A DNA stretch of 33,085 nt from Candidatus Nanopelagicales bacterium (GTDB lineage Bacteria > Actinomycetota > Actinomycetes > S36-B12): contig WLWL01000013.1 in assembly GCA_012103605.1 (NCBI GenBank), positions 1 through 33,085 on the forward strand, written 5' to 3'. Below the pieces are notes generated by a model that did no database searches, was not told the origin of the DNA, and saw only the letters and a list, made by a program, of their open reading frames with translations. Position 1 is the first letter of the stretch. Each line of letters begins with the position of its first letter. A program made the position numbers and the translations under genes. Positions 23,312 through 31,112 of this stretch are shown one piece after another.

Positions 23312-23482
23312 CTAGGACGGAAGGGCGCCCGTGAGGGCTTCGCCGAGGTTCTTCACTTCTTCGGCATTCAATTCGACGACGAGGCGACCGCCACCTTCGA
23401 GGGGTACCCGCATGACATAACCCCGACCCTCCTTGGTCACCTCGAGCGGGCCATCGCCCGTTCGTGGCTTCATCGCGGCCAT
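23312..23482 (-). CDS. DUF3117 small protein (Rv1211-like)
   Basis: This 56-residue protein reads MAAMKPRTGDGPLEVTKEG and ends GALPS, almost exactly the pattern of the conserved actinobacterial DUF3117 family (Rv1211). It is probably a small beta-hairpin-rich cytosolic protein of unknown function. The ATG at 23482 has GGAAGGGGAC upstream at good spacing. The open frame continues a further 19 codons upstream, without family similarity. The SRPBCC gene lies 111 bases upstream on the same strand. Confidence 0.9.
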   Translation of the reverse strand: MAAMKPRTGDGPLEVTKEGRGYVMRVPLEGGGRLVVELNAEEVKNLGEALTGALPS

Positions 23483-23593
23483 ATCTGTCCCCTTCCGTGT
23501 TCCACCTCGAAACGCCTGGGAAGCGCCCCGGGAAATCACGGCTCGCGCACCCGCGCCAGCCTGAGGCCTCTATTATTCCCGGTCGCCGAGATG

Positions 23594-24049
23594 TCAGCGC
23601 GGCAGGGTGCCAGACTCCACCAGGGCAGCGAATACCCGCAGGGACTTGCGGACACCGGCGGCGAACGCCGGCTTCACCACGGGCCACCCCACTCGACCGA
23701 GAGCGCCGAGGGGTGGAACCAGCCCTTCGCTCCACACGAAACGACTGCGGCCATCGGGAAGGGCGAGCACTTCCATCGTTCCGGTCCCGCGCACCAGTGC
23801 GCCCGTGTGCACCACATCCACCCGATAAGGAGGCTCCCACCGCGTGATCGTCATCGTGTCCCAAAAGCCAATCGGACCGATTCCCGTCCACCCGGCGATC
23901 TCGGAATAGCGGCTGCGGCCGTCTCCGTGGCGCACCTCGACCCGCGTTCCCATCATCCATTCGTCTTGTCGAGACCACTGCGTGAACGCATCGAACACCG
24001 ATTCCACCGGAGCATTCACGATGACGTCGAGGGAGAGATGAGCGGTCAT
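23594..24049 (-). CDS. SRPBCC/polyketide cyclase-like protein
   Basis: This 151-residue protein has the START/Bet v1-like fold pattern. It starts SLDVIVNAPVESVFDAFTQWSRQDEWM, then strands with GDGRSRYSEIAGW and WEPPYRVDVVHTG, and a long C-terminal helix (PAFAAGVRKSLRVFAALVE). Such proteins bind hydrophobic ligands or modify polyketide-like rings. The ligand is unknown. The ATG overlaps the stop of the DivIVA-like gene (ATGA). It is the fourth gene in a row from dapE, so it is probably co-transcribed, although no functional link to lysine synthesis is evident. Confidence 0.85.
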   Translation of the reverse strand: MTAHLSLDVIVNAPVESVFDAFTQWSRQDEWMMGTRVEVRHGDGRSRYSEIAGWTGIGPIGFWDTMTITRWEPPYRVDVVHTGALVRGTGTMEVLALPDGRSRFVWSEGLVPPLGALGRVGWPVVKPAFAAGVRKSLRVFAALVESGTLPR

Positions 24050-24285
24050 CGTTGGCGATCGTTCGTGCGCAAGGACTCGATCTCTGCTTGCAGTTGCGCG
24101 ATCGTGCTGTCGACCTCGTCCATTCGATAACCTCGAAGGACGACATCGAAGGCCGGGTCGTTATCTCTGGTATCCGGCTTCAGATCGCTCCCCGCATCGG
24201 GAAGCCACACCTCGAATTTGCCGACAACGAACCATGCGATGGCCGCCACAACGGCGGAACCCATTAGGAAGAAGACCACGCCCAC
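24046..24285 (-). CDS. DivIVA-domain small membrane protein (Rv1209-like)
   Basis: This protein of about 79 residues has an N-terminal membrane helix (about 2-22) and a polar region. A short DivIVA-type coiled coil follows, starting at FDVVLRGYRMDEVDSTIAQLQAEIESLR (about 46-73). FxxxLRGYxxxEVD is the DivIVA signature. It resembles Rv1209. The start is uncertain: GTG 24285 lies inside the AGGTGG that looks like the ribosome binding site, so GTG 24279, two codons on, is equally likely. Four bases separate it from the LOG stop. The folP2 and gpgS genes that sit nearby in mycobacteria are not here. Confidence 0.8.
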   Translation of the reverse strand: MGVVFFLMGSAVVAAIAWFVVGKFEVWLPDAGSDLKPDTRDNDPAFDVVLRGYRMDEVDSTIAQLQAEIESLRTNDRQR

Positions 24286-24289
24286 CTGG

Positions 24290-24871
24290 TCATTCCATCA
24301 CGGACTCGGCGGACGGCAACACCGGTGCCGTCAGGGCCTCAATCGCGTGATCGACGGTGGCGACCCACCGCACACGGCTCAGACTGTCCCGGCTCACGAA
24401 ACCCCCATCAATCCACGCGTCCACCTGCGCTCGAAGCAGGGCAAAGTCGCCCCACGGATCCAACGCGACTACCGGCTTGTCGTGCATGGCCAAGGCTCCT
24501 GCGGTCCACACCTCCATGAGTTCTTCCAAGGTGCCGATTCCCCCGGGCAAGGCCAAGAACGCTTCCGCGCGCTCGTCCATGATGCCCTTGCGCTCACGCA
24601 TATCCTGCGTCACGACGAGTTCATCGGCGTCAAGATCAGCCACTTCTCGACCCCGCAGCGCCTCCGGAATCACCCCGACTGTGTGACCGCCTGCTGCACG
24701 CGTCGCCCGAGCGAGCCGGCCCATCATGGACACAGACCCACCACCGGAGACGCACGTCCAGCCTCGTGATCCGAGAGCCGCACCGACATCGTCGGCCAAT
24801 GTCAGATACCGAGGCGCAATGAGCTCACTGGAAGAGCAGAAGACGCATACCGATCGGGGCACGACGTACAC
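24290..24871 (-). CDS. LOG-family phosphoribohydrolase (TIGR00730)
   Basis: This 193-residue Rossmann-like enzyme has the signature PGGIGTLEE (109-117). The upstream GGGSVSMMG and RERKGIMDERA contribute the nucleotide and catalytic Arg residues. In the family (plant LOG, Rv1205) it releases free cytokinin-type bases from nucleoside 5'-monophosphates, or acts as a nucleotide 5'-monophosphate nucleosidase. The GTG at 24871 is directly adjacent to the dapE stop, and a second GTG three codons on is possible. The placement after dapE matches Rv1202-Rv1205. Confidence 0.9.
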   Translation of the reverse strand: MYVVPRSVCVFCSSSELIAPRYLTLADDVGAALGSRGWTCVSGGGSVSMMGRLARATRAAGGHTVGVIPEALRGREVADLDADELVVTQDMRERKGIMDERAEAFLALPGGIGTLEELMEVWTAGALAMHDKPVVALDPWGDFALLRAQVDAWIDGGFVSRDSLSRVRWVATVDHAIEALTAPVLPSAESVME

Positions 24872-25939
24872 CTAGAAGTTCTCGGCCGTGTCGAGCCAGG
24901 CACTCACCTTGGCGTAGACCTGATGGATCTCACTCACGTCCACATGCTCATCGACCGAGTGCGCGATCGTCGGATCACCCGGACCGAAGTTCACCGCCGG
25001 CGTGCCCAACGCAGAGAACCGAGCCACATCCGTCCACCCGAATTTCGGTTCCGCTGTTCCACCCATCGCATCGACGAACGACGCAACGATCTTTCGGTCC
25101 AACCCTGGACGCGCGCCCGGTGCTTCGTCAACCACCGTGAGTTCGAATCCGTCAAACACCTCGCGAAGGTGATCGATCGCGGCGGCAACGGACAAATCGG
25201 GGGCGAAGCGGTAATTGACGGTGACGATGCACTCGTCAGGAATGACGTTTCCCGCGATACCTCCGCGAATTCCAACTGCGTTCAATCCCTCCCGGTATCG
25301 AAGGCCATCCACCGGTGCTTCTCGCGGCACGTAACCGTTCAAGCGATCAAGGATCTCGCCCGCACTATGCACCGCATTGCTTCCCTGCCACGAGCGTGCG
25401 CTGTGGGCGCGTTCCCCTGGAACTCGAACCTCCGCCCGGATCGTCCCCTGACATCCGCCTTCCACCACACCGTTGCTTGGCTCCATGACGACGGCGACGT
25501 CGGCTTCAACAACCGATGGCTCCTCCGCGACGAGACGGGCCAAGCCATTGTGGACGGCCGCCACCTCCTCACAGTCGTAGAAGATGAAGCGAACACCGAC
25601 CGCGGGCGTGCGCATCTCGTAGGCAAGTTTCAAGGCGACAGCTACTCCGCTTTTCATGTCACACGCGCCGAGTCCGTACAGCCGTCCACCGTCGAGCCGG
25701 TGCGGCACGTTGCCCGCCGCCGGGACGGTATCGAGGTGTCCCGCGATGATGACGCGCGGTGCAAAGCCCCGCGTCTGAGCAACGATCGCGTTGCCCGAGC
25801 GATGGACCGACAGGTGGCCGCACTCCCTCAAGGCAGCTTCGACCGAATCGGCGATCTCCTGCTCGTGGTGAGACTCACTCGGAATGTCCACCAGGGCGGT
25901 CGCGATCTCGACCACGTCTGCGGCAAGGTTCAACGGCAC
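24872..25939 (-). CDS. dapE: Succinyl-diaminopimelate desuccinylase
   Basis: This 355-residue M20 metallopeptidase-family enzyme removes succinate from N-succinyl-LL-diaminopimelate. Metal-site motifs are [18 protein letters not shown], and YDCEEV (catalytic Glu followed by metal ligand Glu), with a C-terminal His in [10 protein letters not shown]. The dimerisation domain lies between about 160 and 280. The start chosen is GTG 25939 ([21 protein letters not shown]). It is 6 bases after a TACCGT -10 box on the minus strand, and this trims an open frame of 60 codons that would overlap dapD. It is divergent from dapD and heads a run of four or five minus-strand genes. Confidence 0.93.
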   Translation of the reverse strand: MPLNLAADVVEIATALVDIPSESHHEQEIADSVEAALRECGHLSVHRSGNAIVAQTRGFAPRVIIAGHLDTVPAAGNVPHRLDGGRLYGLGACDMKSGVAVALKLAYEMRTPAVGVRFIFYDCEEVAAVHNGLARLVAEEPSVVEADVAVVMEPSNGVVEGGCQGTIRAEVRVPGERAHSARSWQGSNAVHSAGEILDRLNGYVPREAPVDGLRYREGLNAVGIRGGIAGNVIPDECIVTVNYRFAPDLSVAAAIDHLREVFDGFELTVVDEAPGARPGLDRKIVASFVDAMGGTAEPKFGWTDVARFSALGTPAVNFGPGDPTIAHSVDEHVDVSEIHQVYAKVSAWLDTAENF

Positions 25940-25944
25940 GTGGA

Positions 25945-25950
25945 TACGGT
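25945..25950 (+). promoter_or_regulatory. -10 box of leaderless dapD transcript
   Basis: TACGGT is followed by 6 bases (agcccg) and GTG at 25957. No ribosome binding site is seen. Confidence 0.6.
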
Positions 25951-25951
25951 A
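25946..25951 (-). promoter_or_regulatory. -10 box of leaderless dapE transcript
   Basis: TACCGT on the minus strand overlaps the dapD -10 by five bases. It is followed by 6 bases (ATCCAC) and GTG at 25939. Confidence 0.6.
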
Positions 25952-25956
25952 GCCCG

Positions 25957-26913
25957 GTGAGCAATTCATCTGCCGCTGAGGAACTAACCCCCGTCTCCGG
26001 ACCCGCGTCGGGCTTGGGTTTGGCGACCATCGACGGGGACACCATCCTCGACGTCTGGTTTCCGCGACCCAGCCTCGGTGCAGAGCCCATGGACGTCGCG
26101 TCGTTAGACGCAGGAACACGCAGCGACGAACTCCGCGGGGTGCGAACTGTGGCAGTGCGCACCGTCATCGACGATCTGGCAGCCCCTCCGGTCGATGTGG
26201 CGGACGCCTACCTTCGACTCCATTTACTGTCCCATCGCCTCGTTGGCCCCCGCACCATCAACCTCGAGGGAATCTTCGGCACGCTGCCCTTGAACGCCTG
26301 GACCAACCTCGGCCCGGTCGAGCCCACCAGAGTGAACGACGTGCACCTACGCGGGCGCTCGAAAGGCGTGCACGTCACCGTCTTCGGCGTGGACAGGTTC
26401 CCGCGCATGGTCGATTACGTCATCCCCAGCGGGGTGCGGATCGCAGATGCCGACCGCGTGCGACTCGGAGCCCACGTTGCGGACGGGACCGTCGTCATGC
26501 ACGAGGGGTTCATCAACTTCAACGCGGGAACACTCGGCACGTCCATGGTGGAGGGACGTATCAGCGCCGGGGTGGTCGTCGGCGACGGATCCGACATCGG
26601 TGGGGGTGCATCCATCATGGGAACCCTCTCCGGTGGTGGCACCGAGGTGATCAGCATCGGTCGCGGGTGCCTGGTCGGTGCTAACGCCGGCGTAGGGATC
26701 TCCTTGGGTGACAACTGCGTAGTCGAGGCCGGCCTCTACGTCACCGGCGGATCCAAGGTGCTCCTCCCCGATGGTCAAACAACGAAGGCCAAGGAACTCT
26801 CGGGGGCGTCGGACCTACTGTTCCGCCGTAACTCTCAATCCGGTGCGATCGAGGTGGTCCAGCGCACCGGAACGTGGGGTGGCCTGAACGCCGCCCTCCA
26901 CGCCAACGACTGA
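25957..26913 (+). CDS. dapD: 2,3,4,5-tetrahydropyridine-2,6-dicarboxylate N-succinyltransferase (actinobacterial type)
   Basis: This 318-residue enzyme belongs to the long actinobacterial DapD type. An N-terminal domain (about 1-130) is followed by a left-handed beta-helix of hexapeptide-like repeats (about 160-265), with [25 protein letters not shown]-terminal segment completes the fold. It transfers succinate from succinyl-CoA to tetrahydrodipicolinate in DAP/lysine synthesis. The GTG start was picked by the -10 spacing, and the open frame continues upstream into antisense dapE. It is convergent with the hydrolase gene, with only 9 bases between stops. Confidence 0.93.
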   Translation: MSNSSAAEELTPVSGPASGLGLATIDGDTILDVWFPRPSLGAEPMDVASLDAGTRSDELRGVRTVAVRTVIDDLAAPPVDVADAYLRLHLLSHRLVGPRTINLEGIFGTLPLNAWTNLGPVEPTRVNDVHLRGRSKGVHVTVFGVDRFPRMVDYVIPSGVRIADADRVRLGAHVADGTVVMHEGFINFNAGTLGTSMVEGRISAGVVVGDGSDIGGGASIMGTLSGGGTEVISIGRGCLVGANAGVGISLGDNCVVEAGLYVTGGSKVLLPDGQTTKAKELSGASDLLFRRNSQSGAIEVVQRTGTWGGLNAALHAND

Positions 26914-26922
26914 CGTGCCCGC

Positions 26923-28119
26923 CTAGGCAACCACCTTTGCCAACCAGTCGAAAATCCGCTGCGCCCGCAGCTGCGGAGCCTTTGGCTCGCAGTGCCAGTT
27001 GCCCCCCTCTTCAGCGGTGAACGACATCAACTCCTTCACCGGTGAACCGACCAGGTCAAACAACTGGCGAGACTGCCCGGGCCAGAACTGCTCATCCTCG
27101 GGCTCAGTGATCAGGATCGGGCAGGTGATCTGACCGGCCACGTCGGCGAGATCCCATTTCTCAAGCTCGTGCATGATGGCTGCCATGGAGTCAGAACCGT
27201 ACGGCTCCTTGCGCTTCGCCAACGTCGTCTGGGCCACGGGGTCGTTCTCGACTCCCTGCGCGAAGTAGGAATCAAAGTCAGCGTCGTCGCCAGACTCCAG
27301 CAACTGAATCATCACCGGCGGCAGGTGCGAGCGCCACGACGTGTCCACCCGGACCACGCCTGGGTCCGCAACGGCGGCGGCAATCCGCTTCTCGAAAGCG
27401 ACTGCCCGGGGCACCCAATAGCCGCCTTGGCTGTTGCCGGACAGAACGATGCGCTCCGGATCCACGTCGTGACGGGCCACCAGGAAGTCCACGACCGGCG
27501 TGATGACCTTCTCCCAGTCGTACCGGAAGAACATCCCCTGCTCGTACAGGGCGTAACCCTGACCAGGACCATCAAAGGTAATGGCGTTCCAGCCTCGGGC
27601 GACTGCATCGACGGCACCCATGAACAGCATGTCGCTCACTGGACCGTCCGACCCGTTGTTCAAGATGATCGTGGGTCGCGGCCCCTCACCTCCGGACCAG
27701 AAGTAACCATGCAGGTGAGTGCCTTCGTAGGGGATCTCGACGTGACTTACCGGCGTGGGCCAGAGTTTCATCGCGCGGTCGAAGTCCCGACGGTGACTCC
27801 GCCACGTATGCAGAGATCGCGACGGATCGTTGGTAGCCAGAACGTAGAAGAAGGCTGTGGCGGCATAGTTGGCCGCCCTTAAGAATGCATCGCGAGCACT
27901 GACCACGTCACCGCGGGACTCACAGTCCTCAGCGATGCGACGAACACGGGTAGCCGTAGCCATCCACTCCTCGAACCAGGATTCACCGTCGCCGTCGGTA
28001 ATGCGATCGGCCGTCGCGTAGACCTCGCCGACCTCCGACAGTCGGTAGGCAGCACTCCCCAGGGCAATCAGTGCCAGGAACTCGAAGCCCTCGTCTGTGA
28101 AGAATCGGTGGCTCATCAT
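26923..28119 (-). CDS. Alpha/beta hydrolase with N-terminal helical cap (DHPON-hydrolase-like)
   Basis: This 398-residue protein has a helical N-terminal region (about 1-125) and then an alpha/beta-hydrolase core. The core includes HGYFW strands, FDGPGQG (about 183-189), nucleophile elbow GNSQGG (Ser230), Asp342 and His376. The arrangement resembles FrsA/2,6-dihydropseudooxynicotine hydrolase relatives, in which a cap domain covers the active site. The substrate is unknown. Two ATG codons (28119, 28116) are in tandem. TAACGT lies 6 bases before the first. The gene follows gltA by 15 bases, so both read-through and its own promoter are possible. Confidence 0.82.
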   Translation of the reverse strand: MMSHRFFTDEGFEFLALIALGSAAYRLSEVGEVYATADRITDGDGESWFEEWMATATRVRRIAEDCESRGDVVSARDAFLRAANYAATAFFYVLATNDPSRSLHTWRSHRRDFDRAMKLWPTPVSHVEIPYEGTHLHGYFWSGGEGPRPTIILNNGSDGPVSDMLFMGAVDAVARGWNAITFDGPGQGYALYEQGMFFRYDWEKVITPVVDFLVARHDVDPERIVLSGNSQGGYWVPRAVAFEKRIAAAVADPGVVRVDTSWRSHLPPVMIQLLESGDDADFDSYFAQGVENDPVAQTTLAKRKEPYGSDSMAAIMHELEKWDLADVAGQITCPILITEPEDEQFWPGQSRQLFDLVGSPVKELMSFTAEEGGNWHCEPKAPQLRAQRIFDWLAKVVA

Positions 28120-28125
28120 GCCCCC

Positions 28126-28131
28126 ACGTTA
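28126..28131 (-). promoter_or_regulatory. -10 box of leaderless hydrolase transcript
   Basis: TAACGT on the minus strand is followed by 6 bases (GGGGGC) and ATG at 28119. The box sits between the gltA stop and the start of the hydrolase gene. The G run could also act as a weak ribosome binding site. Confidence 0.4.
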
Positions 28132-28134
28132 GGC

Positions 28135-29418
28135 TCAGCGAGACGTTATCGGGGCGTAGTCGCGCAGGACCTCTCCCACATACACCTGTCGAGGCCGGCC
28201 GATTTTGGTCGTCGGATCTTCGATCATCTCGCGCCACTGCGCGATCCATCCAGGAAGTCGGCCAAGCGCGAACAAAACGGTGAACATGTGGGTCGGGAAG
28301 CCCATCGCCTTGTAGATCAATCCCGTATAGAAGTCGACATTCGGGTAGAGCTTCCGCTCGATGAAGAACTCGTCTGCGAGCGCAACCTCTTCGAGCCGGA
28401 GTGCGATGTCGAGAAGCGGATCGTCCACATTCATCTGCTCGAAGACCTCGTATGCCGTCTTCTTCACCACGGCCGCGCGTGGGTCGTAGTTCTTGTAGAC
28501 GCGGTGACCGAAGCCCATCAGCTTGATTCCGGCTTCCCGATCCTTGACGGCGCGGATGAAGCGATTGACGCCTCCTCCGGAGGCGTGAATGTTCTCGAGC
28601 ATCTCCAGCACAGCCTGGTTGGCTCCTCCGTGCAGTGGACCGAAGAGAGCATTCACACCGGCCGAGACGGATGCGAACAGATTGGCGTGCGATGACCCGA
28701 CAAGTCGCACCGTTGACGTCGAGCAGTTCTGCTCGTGGTCAGCATGCAAAATGAGCAACTGATCGAGTGCGCGAGAAATGATGGGGTTCGCTTCGTATTG
28801 TTCCGCCGGCACACCGAACGTCATGCGCAGGAAGTTGTCTTCGAAACTGTAGGAGTTGTCCGGATACAAGAACGGTTGGCCTACGGACTTCTTATAGGCG
28901 TATGCCGCGATGGTCGGCAGTTTTGCCATCAAGCGAATGGTCGAAATGTGGACCTGTTCAGCATCGAACGGATCCAGTGAATCCTGATAGAAGGTGGACA
29001 GCGCCGATACCGCGGACGACAACACGGCCATCGGATGCGCGTCGCGGGGGAATCCGTCGAAGAATCGCCGAAGGTCCTCGTGCAGCATCGTGTGCTTGGT
29101 TATGGAGTCGGAGAACTCCGTCAACTGGGCCGCTGTCGGTAGTTCGCCGTAGATCAGCAGGTACGACGTCTCCAGGAAGTTTGACTCCTCGGCGAGCTGT
29201 TCGATCGGGTAACCCCGGTAGCGAAGGATGCCGGCTTCTCCGTCGATGAAGGTGATGGATGACGAACAGGACGCCGTATTGACGAAGCCGTGATCCAAGG
29301 TGACGTGATCGGTCTCCCGCAGCAACGCTGAGATGTCGAGGCCGGATTCCCCGACTGTCGACGGTACGACCGGAAGCGGCACCTCTCCGTTGGGGTGCTG
29401 AACCGAATAATCAGACAC
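28135..29418 (-). CDS. gltA: Citrate synthase (type II)
   Basis: This 427-residue enzyme condenses oxaloacetate and acetyl-CoA in the TCA cycle. It shows [13 protein letters not shown] (active-site His), [14 protein letters not shown] (second His) and [11 protein letters not shown] (catalytic Asp). It has the length and N-terminal domain of hexameric gram-negative-type/GltA2 enzymes. The start is the GTG at 29418 ([10 protein letters not shown]), with AGGAGG at 5-base spacing. A TAGCCT -10 box lies at 29436-29441 (minus). An open frame of 15 more codons was rejected. It lies between dapC and the hydrolase, all on the minus strand. Confidence 0.95.
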   Translation of the reverse strand: MSDYSVQHPNGEVPLPVVPSTVGESGLDISALLRETDHVTLDHGFVNTASCSSSITFIDGEAGILRYRGYPIEQLAEESNFLETSYLLIYGELPTAAQLTEFSDSITKHTMLHEDLRRFFDGFPRDAHPMAVLSSAVSALSTFYQDSLDPFDAEQVHISTIRLMAKLPTIAAYAYKKSVGQPFLYPDNSYSFEDNFLRMTFGVPAEQYEANPIISRALDQLLILHADHEQNCSTSTVRLVGSSHANLFASVSAGVNALFGPLHGGANQAVLEMLENIHASGGGVNRFIRAVKDREAGIKLMGFGHRVYKNYDPRAAVVKKTAYEVFEQMNVDDPLLDIALRLEEVALADEFFIERKLYPNVDFYTGLIYKAMGFPTHMFTVLFALGRLPGWIAQWREMIEDPTTKIGRPRQVYVGEVLRDYAPITSR

Positions 29419-29435
29419 ACAAACCTCCTGCGGAC

Positions 29436-29441
29436 AGGCTA
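29436..29441 (-). promoter_or_regulatory. -10 box of gltA
   Basis: TAGCCT on the minus strand is about 17 bases before the GTG. This gives a short leader that contains AGGAGG (29424-29429). Confidence 0.4.
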
Positions 29442-29512
29442 CCCACGCGCACCACCGGCTCACAGTGGGGTGGCATAGACACTTCTGTGATCCGCCTCAC
29501 GACGGCCACTCG

Positions 29513-30580
29513 TCAACCGAGGAGTCGAGACACCGCGGCATTCACCCGCTCATCGGTCACCGTGAGAGCGATTCGAACATGGTCGTTGTCACCGTAGAAG
29601 TCACCGGGAGTGACCAAGATCCCCCGTTCGGCAAACCAGCGTGTGGTCTCCCACGAGTCGCGACCCAACGTCGCCCACAAGTACAAACCCGCAACGCTGT
29701 GGTCGATCGAGAAGCCTGCAGATTCCAACGCTGGCCACAGATGGTCTCGTCGCGTTCGGTAGCGATCTCGCTGCACCTGCACATGTTCGTCATCGCTGTA
29801 GGCGGCAATGGCAGCTCGCTGAATCGGCCCCGGAACCATCATTCCAAGGTGCTTGCGAACCGACAGCAGGTCGTCGATGATGCGGCGGTCTCCAGCAACG
29901 AACCCGAAACGGTAACCCGCCATCGACGAACGCTTGGACAGCGAATGCACGGCAAGCACATGGGAGAGGTCGCCGCCATTGACGCGGGGATCCAGCACGG
30001 AGACCGGCTCTTGCTCCCACCCCAGTTCGAGGTAGCACTCGTCACTGACCACCACGATGTCTCGCTCCCGTGCCCACGCGACGATCTGCGAAAGCCGCTC
30101 CACCGAGAGCACCGCGCCGGTGGGGTTGCCGGGGCTGTTCAACCACACCATCGATGCGTCATCGACACTTTCCACGTCATCGGTGGCCACCACGCGCGCG
30201 CCGGCAACCGTGGCGCCGACGGCGTACGTCGGGTATGCCACCTGAGGAATGACAACGGTGTCGGAGGGGCCGATGTTCAAGCCGGTCGGCAGCCACGCGA
30301 CCATCTCTTTCGAACCGATCGTGGGGAGAAAACCTGCATCGGTGGCTCCGGTACGGCGCGCCAACCATTGCGTGCAGGCGTCTCGCAACTCCGGCAGCCC
30401 AGCCGTCGTGGGGTAGCCCGGAGAATCCGACGCTTCGCCCAATGCGCGCTGGACGACGTCCGGTGTGGGATCGACCGGGGTGCCCACCGACAGGTCAACA
30501 ACGCCGTCGGGATGTTCCCGAGCGCGATCGGCAAGCGGGGCGAGGGTGTCCCAGGGGAACTCCGGCAACCGGGACGTCAT
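29513..30580 (-). CDS. dapC: Succinyldiaminopimelate aminotransferase
   Basis: This 355-residue PLP-dependent class I/II aminotransferase has NSPGNPTG (148-155), DECY (180-183) and the Schiff-base Lys216 in HSLSKRSSMAGYRFGF. It matches actinobacterial DapC (Rv1178/Rv0858c-like), which converts N-succinyl-2-amino-6-ketopimelate to the amino form in DAP synthesis. The ATG at 30580 is 15 bases after the ferredoxin stop, so it is probably co-transcribed with fdxA. The Rv1177-Rv1178 order (ferredoxin then aminotransferase) supports this. Specificity is inferred from neighbours dapD and dapE a few kilobases away. Confidence 0.88.
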   Translation of the reverse strand: MTSRLPEFPWDTLAPLADRAREHPDGVVDLSVGTPVDPTPDVVQRALGEASDSPGYPTTAGLPELRDACTQWLARRTGATDAGFLPTIGSKEMVAWLPTGLNIGPSDTVVIPQVAYPTYAVGATVAGARVVATDDVESVDDASMVWLNSPGNPTGAVLSVERLSQIVAWARERDIVVVSDECYLELGWEQEPVSVLDPRVNGGDLSHVLAVHSLSKRSSMAGYRFGFVAGDRRIIDDLLSVRKHLGMMVPGPIQRAAIAAYSDDEHVQVQRDRYRTRRDHLWPALESAGFSIDHSVAGLYLWATLGRDSWETTRWFAERGILVTPGDFYGDNDHVRIALTVTDERVNAAVSRLLG

Positions 30581-30595
30581 CCGGTCACCGCCGAA

Positions 30596-30919
30596 TCAGG
30601 CGTCCTCTTTGGGTGGGACATTCGCGAGCAAAGGCGCGTCGAAGGACTGTCCACCGAGCTTGGCCGCCCCGCCCGGGGAACCCAAGTCCGAGAAGAATTC
30701 CGCGTTGGCCGCCGTGTAGTCCGACCACTCGTCGGGGACATCGTCTTCGTAGAAGATCGCCTCGACCGGGCATACCGGTTCGCACGCGCCACAGTCCACG
30801 CACTCATCAGGCTGGATGTAGAGCATCCGATCGCCCTCATAAATGCAATCGACAGGACATTCTTCGATACACGATTTGTCTTTGACATCCACACACGGGA
30901 ATGCGATGACGTAGGTCAC
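30596..30919 (-). CDS. fdxA: Seven-iron ferredoxin (FdxA/FdxC type)
   Basis: This 107-residue ferredoxin has Cys9, Cys17, Cys21 and Cys25 in the first cluster region, and Cys40, Cys43, Cys46 and Cys50 in CVDCGACEPVCP. This is the pattern of 3Fe-4S plus 4Fe-4S proteins (FdxC of M. tuberculosis), which carry electrons to cytochromes P450 and other acceptors. A conserved tail EAIFYEDDVP…LGSPGG follows. The GTG start has GGAGG at 6 bases. A possible -10 TAGCGT (30974-30979 minus) and a dyad GGTGTC-N11-GACACC lie upstream. Confidence 0.93.
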   Translation of the reverse strand: MTYVIAFPCVDVKDKSCIEECPVDCIYEGDRMLYIQPDECVDCGACEPVCPVEAIFYEDDVPDEWSDYTAANAEFFSDLGSPGGAAKLGGQSFDAPLLANVPPKEDA

Positions 30920-30943
30920 CTGAGGCCTCCGGTTCGAAACGTT

Positions 30944-30966
30944 GGTGTCCGGAACTCCCCGACACC
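30944..30966. promoter_or_regulatory. Inverted repeat GGTGTC-N11-GACACC upstream of fdxA
   Basis: The dyad is placed just after the predicted fdxA transcription start, so it could be an operator or a transcript hairpin. The arms are perfect over six bases, with an imperfect inner pairing (GG/CC). Confidence 0.35.
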
Positions 30967-30973
30967 TGGGCCA

Positions 30974-30979
30974 ACGCTA
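30974..30979 (-). promoter_or_regulatory. Possible -10 box of fdxA-dapC
   Basis: TAGCGT on the minus strand gives a predicted leader of about 48 bases containing the GGAGG ribosome binding site. The rest of the 193-base gap (30920-31112) holds only the dyad and the cysS promoter. I see no small gene in it. Confidence 0.3.
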
Positions 30980-31099
30980 CACACCTCTCAGCGTGATCGC
31001 CGCTAAAGGGCCGACGGACGTTTCGCCCATTCCATCGATTTGGAGACAAGCCGTTCCTTGGCGATCCGGCCATGCTCTGCCGGGGGGCGCTGAGCCACC

Positions 31100-31105
31100 T
31101 AGGGT
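31100..31105 (+). promoter_or_regulatory. -10 box of leaderless cysS transcript
   Basis: TAGGGT is followed by 7 bases (gacgtcc) and GTG at 31113. The GTG within the box itself (31104) is in frame but would lie upstream of the predicted transcript. Confidence 0.55.
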
Positions 31106-31112
31106 GACGTCC

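Noticed and set aside
23250-24146. Minus-strand open frame of 298 codons overlapping DUF3117 and SRPBCC
   Set aside because: It is a shadow frame. The two small genes have ribosome binding sites or coupled starts and family patterns.
24923-25960. Plus-strand open frame of 345 codons antisense to dapE
   Set aside because: The protein is Arg/His-rich with no family pattern, and the opposite frame is clearly DapE with all metal ligands.
29465-31006. Plus-strand open frame of 513 codons across dapC and fdxA
   Set aside because: The composition is that of a GC-rich shadow frame. The minus strand encodes a complete aminotransferase and ferredoxin with intact motifs.
30967-31099. Small gene between fdxA and cysS
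   Set aside because: No short frame with a plausible start, ribosome binding site and protein-like composition was found.
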